A stretch of 64,000 nt of DNA from Chalara sp. BL73 (taxonomy: Eukaryota > Ascomycota > Leotiomycetes > Helotiales), in NCBI GenBank assembly GCA_918026815.1, contig CAKJVC010000100.1, forward strand, positions 42,821-106,820, written 5' to 3'. Both the position numbers and the translations under genes were made by a program. Under the pieces are notes generated by a model. The model was not told the DNA's origin, ran no database searches, and saw nothing but the letters and a program-made list of their open reading frames with translations. Shown piece after piece: positions 47,572 to 57,306 of this stretch (positions are counted from its first letter, which is position 1; every line of letters starts with the position of its first letter).

Positions 47572-47996
47572 CCTACGCATATTCATCTCAGCCACTCCCT
47601 CGAGAGATATTCAATCCACAAGGAAAACATCATGGCCCGTTCCCCATCTGCCAGTCAAGTCGCCTAAGCCACCTCTTCCAATCCGCCCACCCATTTCCTA
47701 TTCCCAACATCAACAGAGTTCTTATCCCTTCATACAACCCCCTTCGTAATAAACAGAATAAACAACATCATCCACCACCACCACCACCACCACAATCCCA
47801 TACTATCCCTCGATCCGAATCCCCACATCCAGCACAATCACCCACCCTCCCTCCCACCAAAACCGCACCAACGACGACCTTCCTCCCAGCCCCGCTCCCC
47901 AGGAAAACCACTTCGGACGCCTCCGCGTTCGCGGCCATGTATCCCGAGGAAGCGTTCTCGCGGGCTGAGGCTAATGATGTAATATCGATCCTATAA
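47572..47996 (+). other. Possible proline-rich small gene across the right repeat edge
   Basis: An open frame without an early ATG runs from about 47572 to TAA 47994–47996. It has 'LFQSAHPFPIPNINRVLIPSYNPL', a proline run from a CCA repeat, and a non-repetitive end (TSDASAFAAMYPEEAF). An ATG at 47632 lies in another frame and gives only MARSPSASQVA before a stop. A one-base shift near 47664, exactly where the repeat ends, would join them. This could be a real small gene cut by the duplication edge, or chance. No family is recognised. Confidence 0.25.
47765..47793 (+). repeat. (CCA)n microsatellite
   Basis: Short trinucleotide run just outside the right edge of the duplication. It reads as His or Pro runs depending on frame. 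Confidence 0.8.
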
Positions 47997-48006
47997 GCGT
48001 GGTTCT

Positions 48007-48038
48007 CTACCTCTCTCTCTCTCTCTCTATATATATAT
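48007..48038 (+). repeat. (CT)n(AT)n compound microsatellite
   Basis: A CT run passes directly into an AT run, 32 bp in all. Confidence 0.85.
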
Positions 48039-49024
48039 TATCGGCCATGGGATATCGATATTGATGGGGGAGTGGTAGCCAGCAACGAGGGAGGAATGTA
48101 TAGGACAGGATAATGACAAAATTGTGACTTTTCTATGACGAGAAGCTGGTGCTTTGTTCCTGTCAGACCTGGTGATTCTCTAAGGGGTAGTGATTTATTC
48201 AGAGGATATGATATGCGAGGTGACGGAAGCCAGCACGCGCCACACGCTGACTCGAATAGTCACTGGTGATGCATTCAACAATTCAAGAATTATTTTAGCA
48301 ACAAATCTTTATGAAACCTGACGGTCAAATTTAGACTTGTTCGGTAAGTGAAACAAAGCTTCTAGAGCTTTGAAGATTCGTATTTGATGCTTCTAATGAC
48401 TTCGGAATGACTACAAAGGATCCTCTACCATCCCTTACCTGAGTTGAAACCACGACCCCATGCCCTGACCGTTAAAGAACTCCAGGTTTCTTTTCCCTAA
48501 GTGATAAACAATCTCGTCCAAGTCCAACCAGTTTTTGTAACTCTAATGCTTTCTCTTGGTCTTCTGGATCTGGTATATTTTCCACCCCGTAGCAGATCAG
48601 GTATACGCCAATCCAGGTAATTATCTCGTGGGCCTAAGCAAATTAATACACTGCGCTGTTCGCTCTACTTCTAGGGCTGCACATACACGGCTGTATTCGT
48701 TTCGTTTCCTTGCTGTATACCTGGATATGAAAGCTTCCATGAATATAGTTATGTTTTTTGGCTCTATCATAAGCGAATTAGTATTATCTAGTTCTTCCGA
48801 CGAGATTCCTGTACAGGATCTATTCTAGTCACGTAGTGTATCCTTTAGGCCAAGCCGAATTGAATTACCCAAGTTTCATCGGGATCATTTAGTTTCAAAA
48901 CCACAGAGAAGCAATACAACTGAATCTGCGCCTTCAGAAGATGCACTCTAAAAGTCGCGATGCGATATGGTACGAATGATCATTCAGAAGTGGAAAATGC
49001 ACACAATGATAGAAAGTCGCTTAC
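48039..49024. other. Intergenic, includes 3' end of kinase-like gene
   Basis: No independent gene is supported. The last exon(s) of the minus-strand kinase-like gene may extend into about 48870–49024. Confidence 0.45.
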
Positions 49025-50531
49025 CTCCTTTGCCTCATATTCTTTCATTATAAGCAGATCGGCTAGCATCCGGCCTGAATACATTATTGGCGAAAATTAG
49101 GTGCAGTGATAGCTAAGAACACTTACCTAGATCCGCAGTGTATGAGCCAGAATGACAATGCTCCCAGTTTACAATCCACACTTGATTCGTATCTCTGGTC
49201 GCACGCCCAAGAGAGACAATAATACTATGACTTGAGTTAGATCACCATAAAGCATGCTTCACGAGGGTGTCTTTGTTCATGGTTGCTGAGCACACAATAA
49301 CAGCTTAAAACGTTGATATGAGCAATGATACCCACTGGTGGTCCCACTCATGCATGGCTTACTTTGATGCCCGAAACCATCCATGAACTAGCTGATATCT
49401 CTCTCGATTATTGATTCTATTCAACCATTATTAATGCCAATTCAGTTACAGGAGCTAAACATGGACATGGGACTATCTTTTTGGCATAGCTTCGCTTTTC
49501 CACATACTCTTCTTCTTGTTTTTGAACGAAAGCCGTTATTGCGGCCCGAATCTCATCCTGTTCGAGTATAGAAAACAGCCTATTTCATACAAAGTAACAC
49601 TTTCCTATACAATATCAAAAACAAAAGCTAGATAATTTTTTATAGGAAATAAGTGTCTGGAGAGCTTACTTCGTAGCCACATCTAGTGCCTTTTGAATCC
49701 GAACATGTTCGGACCTCCTCCAGCTCAGGTTTTCCTTTATGTAATCAGGGAGATCTTTGATAAGCACACCGTGGAACTCTGCGACCCATCGAGCAAGACT
49801 CTGGCCGACAAAATAGATGCTGGTTCGGTTGACTTTAGAAATAAGGGCTTCTTTGAGTGTTATCCGTGCCGGGATGTTTTCGTAAACCTGTGTACTGAAG
49901 AACCTATTATGAAAGCTTAAAGGACGAGGAGTTTCAGTAATACAGGATTTCGTGGCATAAAGGATATCGTTCTCTATAAGTGTGTTGAGTATGAATTTCT
50001 CGACTTCCTGTTTGTCCACTTAGTATAAATCAGGCAGTTTAATGTGCATATTTGCTATGCTACCTACTTACATAAAGGTGTTGAAGAAGATCCTCCCCTG
50101 ATGTTGAGTCACCAGTCTGCGAAATGTCCGTCGAGCCATTCTGAGCTTCCCACGAAAAGATGGCTTACGGTTGGTTCGGTAACCATAGGCCCTGAGAATT
50201 CCTCAAAAGATGTACAAGCATACTCGGTATCTTGGAGAGCACCTGAGATGAGTGCTTTAGCAACGGGAACAAAATAGGGGCCATTACGATGCAGTCCAAA
50301 AACTATTATGCATGAAAACAGTGCGATGTTAGTGACAATGATGTTGTAAAGAGCTGTATTGTTTTCTCGAAGAGAAGCCCGGATAATGAGGAAAGCAGGC
50401 ATGTTTTCTTCGCACCTGCCATCTATGCGGTTTGCAGCAAAGGCAATTGCGGGCGATGACGATAGCATGGTGCCTTCCACTTGAAAGTCTCCGTCGATAA
50501 GAGCGAAGGATTCTCCAGTAGATATTGGCAT
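49025..50531 (-). CDS. APH-fold kinase-like protein, probable pseudokinase
   Basis: A chain of minus-strand exons joins in frame. It runs from ATG 50531 to an EPT|GTAAGC donor near 50188, through 'TGDSTSGEDLLQHLY', the large exon 50017–49680 with 'SLARWVAEFHGVLI', and 'LFSILEQDE…VEKRSYAKKI', then 'YQLVHGWFRASK', 'VWIVNWEHCHSGSYTADL' and 'GRMLADLLIMKEYEAKE'. The order and spacing fit the aminoglycoside/choline kinase-like (APH) fold. The catalytic HGD is here HGW, and the metal-binding (V/I)DWE is VNWE, so both key aspartates are missing. The exon edges are mine and the 3' end is open. The call of fold is moderate and that of lost activity tentative. Confidence 0.5.
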
Positions 50532-51212
50532 ATCAAATGCATTTTGTGCTGTGGATAGATAGAAGAGACGAAAGACACCCCTACTAAGAAATTAGAAGCT
50601 GATTTTGATTCGGCTCTTGCTTTTCACTTTACCATATATTCGTCAATGTTTATTGAATTCTGAAGCAGTTTCACAGACTTACTATCTATAAATTAGCTTC
50701 TCGCTTTATTAAAAAAATCAATGTTGAGATTTCAATTGTGGTAAAAGAAGCGATATGCATTAAGGCCAACCTCTTATTTCTCACCAGAGAGACAGGCTGT
50801 ATACGTTGTGACATTTCTACATAGTTGTAAGCAAGATTTACAATGAGGCGTTATACTTGAAGATGAGGATGAAGACTCTGTGGCTGACCAGTGAGCAAGG
50901 GCTGTTGCTGAGACAAGAATGTTGTTAGTTATCTTTCGAATCTAGATCATAGAGCGAGCTTTTTTGTCCGCTATGAATTTTGCAAGAAAAAAGCTTAACT
51001 GAAAGTTCAATGCAGGTCGTATTGCCGTGCTAATCAAATCAGTATATATTTGACAAGAACGCCCAAATAAGACTGTAAAATGTGACCGTGGCATTTTTCT
51101 ATGCTTATCGAGCCATTTCATACCCTAAATGCGACCTACCTATCTTCTGCTGGCAGAAGATGTTCCGATTTAAGAAACGGTTATTATATATATCCTAATT
51201 AGAGACTACACT
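50532..51212. other. Intergenic between kinase-like gene and het-C
   Basis: AT-rich promoter side of the kinase-like gene and the 3' side of het-C. Nothing is recognised. Confidence 0.6.
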
Positions 51213-53818
51213 CTAATATCCGCTGCCATGATACCCGCTGCCTGGATATCCTCCTCCTGGGTAACCTCCGTGAGGCGGTTGCTGAGGCGGATAATCAGGA
51301 TAAGGAGGTTGTGGTGGGCCATGTTGCCACTCTCCAGGAGGCGGTCCTTGCTGCCAATTTCCAGGCGGAGGAGGGCCATGTTGCCAGTCCGCGGGTGGTG
51401 GAGGACCCTGTTGATAGTAGTTTCCCTCGCCTTGATAACCACTATATGGTGGCTGACCTTGGGAGTAAGACTGCTGCTGAAATTCAGGCGGTCCAGGTGG
51501 CATCCCGAAAGATGGTGGCTCTTGTCCGTAACTAGAATTATATTGTTGTTGATATGAAGATGGAGGTCCGCCTTGATAGCCTCCAAACTGCTGCTCAGGA
51601 TTTAGATGTCCGCCCTGCGAGTCTATAAGAACTGTGTTTCCGTAGCCAAAGTCTTGCGCTGGAAATGCAGGTGAGCCTGGCTGTGGTGACGAAAGGTAGG
51701 CCCTGTTTGGATTCCCGTCGTCTCCTTGTAGCGAATCTAGATCGCGGGACCTGATTTCCCCACAAAGAGCCAGAAGTCTTGCCGTGACCACCAAGACTTC
51801 CATGATCGTGCATATCCCTAGACTTCTCTCCTCCAGCATGGTTGCGACCCGCTTTCACAGATGCAGATGATAGGACGTGATTAAGACTATTTCGATCTGG
51901 CTGTTCCTCCACCCACTTCTTGACAGTGTTGAACATGTTTCGGTGAAGCTCAAGATGCTCATCTCTGAGTGCTGGATGGTGGAAAACGCGAACTATATCT
52001 CGCATTACCTCCTGGACGGGGACGCCTGGATTCTCCCAAGCATATATAACACGTCTGTACGTATCAGCACCAAAATCTGAGAATGGAGATTGCGACTCAC
52101 GGAGTAACATATTGTAAGATGGTTGTTGCCACGCGACCAGCAACTCCATTAAGTTTATTCGAGAAATGATCCTTCGATAACATGGAGTGTGTAGGATTTG
52201 TGCAATACGGATCATTCCAAGGCTCAAATTGTGAGTTGGCACTAGATATTGATGAGCATCCCGCAGAGAGCAGGCAGAAGATGGACTCACCTAGCTTCAA
52301 CTACGCCGGTTGAGCCTTCTTTTAGTGACTTAGATACAGCATCTATGATTGGTCGGACAAATGGAGCAAGCAAGGACAAGATGAATACCGTCAGAGTCTC
52401 ACTGATCTTGTCAACTAGAGCTTCAAGGCCAGGTATTTTAGCAATAGTAGAGCTGATAGCCTTGACAACGCGGTCCCTAAACTCTAGGATCGGATAAATC
52501 TGCTTTGATGTCTTCACGGGGTCAAAATCCGGACTCATTCCAGGAATCCCAGGTCCAGGGGACCGCCTTGAGACCAAGTGGACCTTGGAAGCTAGTTTTG
52601 ATACTACTCCTCGTAGTAGAATTTTGGTACTCCTGAGCAGCTGAACGTGTCTGTAGTTCGCGTGCTGAATCTGCAAGTCCACCGCCGAGCCCGAACTTGA
52701 CCAATAAGACTTGCAAAATCGTTACCAGATCCAAAAAGACCTCGTTTACCATCATTTTGGCCTTGCAACTTCTCTGCATTCAAAAGAGCCAGGTCCATTT
52801 CCTCTACCTCAGTTTGTGTGAAGTGATCAGTTGCTTCTCCTAACACAGAATGCAAGAAGTCAACTGCTCCAAAAGTGCCAGTGACTAGGGATACATAGTA
52901 ATTTCCGCGGAGGTGCCAGTATGAGGGAATACATCATGGTATCCAAGCTCACGAAGAGTCAACTCGACGTAGTTGGTATGTGCACCAAAATCCTATATAT
53001 TTTAGCCGAGTCAGAGGCTTTTAAATCACTTGCCTTACTCTACAGTGCAGCCAAAGACATCGAAGGGGCCTCGCAAAGGTCCGCTTCTTTCCCTTTATGA
53101 TGCCCTGAACCATTCGTGTAAAGCCGCCCGAAATGTATGCTTCTCTCAAGGCTGAACTTCACATAACCTGCACTAGTTGCCCATCCCCCACTTTCATTTG
53201 CTATATAGTTTTTCAAACCGGTATTGGGGTCTACCTCCAGCTCAACTTTTGAAACTGGACCTCGAAGTCGAGAATCATAATCCCGAGCGTCTTTATCATC
53301 CGCGTACCCTTTGGGATTGTCAATGTGCTCTTCTGGGCGATACACTCCAAGACGCTCTTCGGTTACCTCAAATTCTTCAGTAGCATAGCCAAAAGACAAA
53401 AAGCTTAGTACCCAGACCTTAATTTGTTAGATGATCAAACTTCACGGGAGGAACTCAATAATACCAAAATGCGGATAGTTGCTGCATTCACGCCTTTCAA
53501 AGAGCCAACATCAACTGCTTGAGAATAGTCTCGCAACCAATTGCCAAAATAAACACGTTTCACCATCATATCCATTTGTGGCCTTTATGAAAGCGATAGT
53601 CTTAAGCATATCCTCAATATCTGTGATCATGTCAGCGCCTTCACACGTGATCGTTTTCAGTCGAATCGACCAGTACCTCCATGACGGAAATTTTGGCCTT
53701 CAATAGTTGAAATCGAAGGGATATTGCCTGCACCAAAGGCAGCAACAGGCGAAGGGAGAATCAAAAGGATCAAACAAGCTGTTAGGACGAGCGACCCATA
53801 TGAGGTTTGAGAGCCCAT
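51213..53818 (-). CDS. het-C: Heterokaryon incompatibility protein Het-C (frame broken in this sequence)
   Basis: ATG 53816–53818 begins a signal peptide (about 28 residues, MGSQTSYGSLVLTACLILLI…VAAFGAGNIPSI). After a 58-nt intron comes RHGDIEDMLKTIAF, then YFGNWLRDYSQAVDVGSLKGV, the conserved FLSFGYATEEFEVTEERLGVY block, 'AHTNYVELTLRELG', 'VDFLHSVLGEATDHFT', and 'PGIPGMSPDFDP'. The 'IYPILEFRDRVVKAISSTI' block and the Gly/Pro/Gln/Tyr-rich tail ending in GYPGGGYPGSGY-type repeats follow. This is the Het-C family, a secreted or plasma-membrane glycine-rich protein whose alleles control vegetative incompatibility in Neurospora. At least five single-base shifts are needed to keep the family frame (about 53600, 53585, 53065, 52900 and 52695). 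It is either a pseudogene or error-prone sequence. Confidence 0.85.
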
Positions 53819-55010
53819 ATTGAAGATGCTCAAAGTCGAAGCGCAGAGCTTGCAAAGATGGGATAGTACGATAATAATGAAGTAAAGATCTTTGAAAAAA
53901 TGTGGGAAATATTTTGACTTGCAGTCAGTGATAAAGCAGACTGCCTGTGTGTCAAAGCTCGTCAGCTATCATAAATCTGAGCCACAAACATGCTGCTGAA
54001 ACCCTCGAAAGACAATCAGAAAGCCAACACCAACACCTAAAGTCTTGGCATCAGCGTCATGGAATTGCGACTGGAATTGCCCCTCACTCGTGGCTTATGC
54101 TGACTAATCTCGGCATACTTGAGCCTGATTTATTTTGGACCTCAAATATTAGGCATAAATAGCATCTCTAGTTACCGAAGAAAAAAAGAAAGATGATTTG
54201 GACACGACTATTACTCTTTTATAGATCGCCAATGTTTTATTAATTGTGAGGCAATTACACAGACTTAATTTTTGCATATAAGTAAATTAACTTTTGCTTT
54301 AGTCAAAAAGTTCAATGTTAAGATATCAGTTGCGATAGAAAAAGCTAAGTACTGCCTTTTCTTGCACAGCAAAAGCGTACCACCTCACCACATCGCAGCG
54401 GAACAACTTAAGACCGTTCCTGCATGTAAGAAGTGCAATCTCCCGACCACTCCCGGAATATCCGGGCGCAGAAATAGAGCCAGGGCACGCCACCTGGGCT
54501 CAATCTATGATTTATCGTGTGCTTATCCAACTTCCATCCTCCTATTTTCTACAGTACAAGAACCTCCTCCTTCCCCTTGCCGCATTGAATTTCTAGGTTT
54601 CCTTCAATAACTGCTGGTAGATAGAAGAATTGTATTGATTGAGATGAGAGTGCATGAATAGCAGAGCCCATTTAGAGAAGAATCAATTCCTATCTACCGC
54701 TCGCAACCTAGACTCCGAGCCGTTCATAACACCGATCCTGGTATGTATGCTTATCGACCAACCTTCCGCCCATTCTTTCAGCCATCACATCTCAATGATA
54801 ACTAGGTCCGCCGCGCCATCACCCCATATACCCACCACACTCATCACAAACCCCACACCCGCAACCGCCGTTTACAATCTGACCCAGCATAAAGCCTTCC
54901 ATCTGCTCGCGAACCTCCTCACCATTAACCTCGTCCTCTACCTCCTTCGCTCTGCGTGCCTTCGCTATTGCTATCGTGTCCGACAACCTCATAGCTAGCG
55001 TCCATAGGCC
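53819..55010. other. Intergenic
   Basis: Het-C promoter side and Atg33-like 3' side. The plus-strand frame at 54654–54998 ends in a hydrophobic stretch but has no family resemblance and low coding character. Nothing is firmly supported. Confidence 0.5.
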
Positions 55011-55470
55011 TTAAAATTTGTTCCCGCTTCTTTGGTGCTGTACGGGAGCTAACTGTTTTCGTGGGGCAGGTAGCACAAAGTCGGTGAGCGCGCTGCCGGC
55101 TACGAAGAGTGTGGTCCAGAGAAGGTAAGGGTGCTTTTGCGACCGAGGCGAGAAGACATAGGCCAGGATAAAAGAACTACTCGATATGCCGGCTAGGACG
55201 CGAAGGTGTGCTAGCGAGACGGTGGTCAGGTTTGTGAAAGCTTTGGATGCGCTCGTAGCAGTTGGGAGCGTGAGGAGTGTGGGCAGTGTGAGCGTGCTTA
55301 AGGTGTATGAGAGGCCCTAGACATGCAATGATCAGCTTCCATATTTGAGGTAGATTTTGCCTATGGACGGGAAGTAGAAGAAGGCCGAGACAAGACTTGG
55401 AGGGGTACATACGGTGAGGAGACCCAGCGAAATAGAGCCCACAGAGCGAGGAGACAGTGCGTGTAGCCAT
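55011..55470 (-). CDS. ATG33: Atg33-like mitophagy protein
   Basis: The first exon starts at ATG 55468–55470 (MATRTVSSL) and an intron of about 100 nt follows the donor ACC|GTATGT. The second exon to TAA 55011–55013 reads 'GLSYTLSTLTLPTLLTLPTATSASKAF', 'RVLAGISSSSFILAYVFSPRSQKHPYL', then a last hydrophobic segment. This order of several short membrane helices fits filamentous-fungal Atg33, a mitochondrial outer-membrane protein needed for selective mitophagy. The first exon needs a one-base shift, after which it reads VGSISLGLLT as expected. The protein is about 130 residues, normal for filamentous fungi. Confidence 0.6.
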
Positions 55471-55949
55471 CTTATCGAGCCCTTCAACCGTAATCAATCA
55501 AGTGAGACCGTAGGCGAGAAATCGAGACCACAGAAGAATGTTTGTTGCTGCTCAAAGGTTGAACTGAAGTCCTCTCGAGCGGCGTTGTCTAGATTGACGT
55601 CGTTACTGGGCGCTTTGATTCAGACAAGACCCATGTCTCTCCCGCTGCGTGCCTGAGGCTTGGGGTCTTACCTCAAAGGGAATGGATTGGTGCCTTTGTT
55701 TCCGTCCCCCGCGAGCCTCGGTTGATGGGTACCACAGCCTTGGGCCCGGGTTGATTACTTAACAAAACCGACTGGGCCTCTGCCATAATACTTGGAATAA
55801 CGTGTCAAGAGTCAGTACTTTCAGCTATAAGACGCTCGTTCTATGCCAGGGCGACCTTTCTCGTCGCTATAGAAATATACCGTCACATCCTTCAGCAACA
55901 TATCCCTGATTTGAACCCTCCCACACGCTGGTTACCACGATAAACTCCA
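55471..55949. other. Divergent promoter region, Atg33-like and SDR genes
   Basis: About 480 bp between two start codons facing away from each other. No coding sequence is supported. Confidence 0.6.
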
Positions 55950-56967
55950 ATGGCTGTCCCTAGATCCGAATATCTTTCCAATGTCTGGAGAGATGGCATT
56001 TTTGGTATGGAATCCGCCTTCTCAGCCTCGAATATCCACACACTAACCTGCGACCGATAGATAAGAAAGTGGTCTTCTGTACAGGTGGTGCAGGCACTAT
56101 TTGCAGCGCGCAAGTCCGAGCTCTCGTCCACCTAGGCGCAAACGCCTGCATCGTAGGCCGGAGCGTCGAGAAAACCGAATCTATGGCCAAAAACATAGCT
56201 ACGGCCCGTGCAGGCGCAAAGGTGATAGGCATAGGAGCCGTAGACGTACGATCCATCGAGAGCTTAGAGAAAGCTGTTGCGCGGTGCGTGGAGGAGCTCG
56301 GAGGATCGACTATTGCATGTATGTTATTATGCCTTTTGGTAAATATGGTTGTCCATACTGATGCACTGATAATAGAGCTGGAGCAGCGGGCAACTTTCTC
56401 GCGCCAATTGCTGGCCTATCATCCAATGCGCTGTACCGTCCTAGAAATCGACACCCTCGGCTCCTTCAACACCCTCAAAGCAACTCTTCCTCATCTCACA
56501 TCCGCATCGAAGAACCCCAATACTGCCACCGCGACCTCCACAGGAGGCAGGATAATATTCATCTCCGCAACATTCCACTACACAGGCATGCCTCTCCAGG
56601 CGTCGCCGCCGCAAAGCCGGCGTAGATGCCATTTCTGCTAGCGCAGCCATCGAATATGGACCAAGAGGTCTGACGAGTAACGTCATCACCCCAGGGCCAA
56701 TTGCAGGCACGGAGGGCATGGCAAGGTTGGGGAATAGAGGCAGAAGCGAAGGGGAGCGCGTTTAAGACGGTGCCGCTGCAGCGGTACGGGACGGTAAAGG
56801 AGATTGCGGATGGGACGGTATATCTGTTTGCTGATACAGGTTTTGTGACCGGCGAGGTGTTGGTTATAGATGGTGGGAATTGGCGGTCTCCGGGAGGGAT
56901 GAACTCACTGGTTCAGTATCCGGATTATTTGCTAGATGATTCATATGTAAGAAAGGCGAAGTTGTAG
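55950..56967 (+). CDS. 2,4-dienoyl-CoA reductase-like SDR (frame broken in this sequence)
   Basis: ATG 55950 gives [13 protein letters not shown]. An intron (about 56005–56060) then joins to [14 protein letters not shown], the NADP(H)-binding TGGxGxI. A second intron follows 'ELGGSTIA'. '[17 protein letters not shown]' is the signature of the Sps19/DECR branch, followed by '[16 protein letters not shown]', the catalytic S-x(n)-Y-x(n)-K region ([10 protein letters not shown] … AAAKAGVDAI) and the end '[32 protein letters not shown]'. Peroxisomal relatives remove double bonds at even positions in β-oxidation of unsaturated fatty acids. Small shifts are needed near 56430, 56603, 56622 and 56728. 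The C-terminal AKL-like end (RKAKL, last three residues AKL) fits a peroxisomal PTS1 signal. Confidence 0.8.
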
Positions 56968-57306
56968 ATATGGGTTATGAACGGTATAAACGATACAATG
57001 GCTAGGACATGGTACTGCGACACCTGACTCCAGAAGTAAAACATCTGAGCGTAAGCTCTTTTGTGTGTTTCCAACTCCTCTAGATACAATTGTTCCTCTA
57101 TGTGGCTAGCCACCCTCCTTGGTATAATAAAACGCCATCGCCAATTTTGCAGGTAGAAAATGACGCTAATAGACAGACCAAAATGCCTTTGTCATGCAAT
57201 TATTAAAACATGACAGTCATAGCACGTATGCTTATGCTACCACATCACTGTTACTCAAACCCCCATCTCGTTTGCTCATTTGCCATAGTTCTCATTCTTG
57301 CGTTTA
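56968..57306. other. Convergent intergenic gap
   Basis: Between the SDR 3' end and the regulator 3' end. Nothing is seen. Confidence 0.6.

Larger units (their letters stand above)
34731..47663 (+). repeat. Tandem duplication, unit 2 (12,933 bp)
   Basis: Unit 2 of the direct repeat. It begins immediately after unit 1 and ends at '…cagtcaagtcgc' (47663), after which unique sequence starts ('ctaagccacctc'). By eye I found about thirty differences from unit 1. Most are one-base losses in runs of T, A, C or G. A few small substitution blocks occur (around 35437–35465, 39905–39956, 46461–46485). They are dense from 34.9 to 41.8 kb and rare from 41.8 to 46.2 kb. Confidence 0.95.

Noticed and set aside
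21769..47663. Transposon or segmental mobile element explaining the duplication
   Set aside because: No terminal inverted repeats, long terminal repeats, target-site duplication, transposase or integrase are seen at or between the edges; the content is ordinary host genes.
47765..47793. Poly-His tract as a metal-binding protein
   Set aside because: The His run is only one frame of a CCA microsatellite in a frame with no start and no conserved context.
51228..51557. Plus-strand Arg/Leu-rich frame
   Set aside because: It is antisense to the Gly/Pro/Gln repeats of the het-C tail, which produce long antisense frames.
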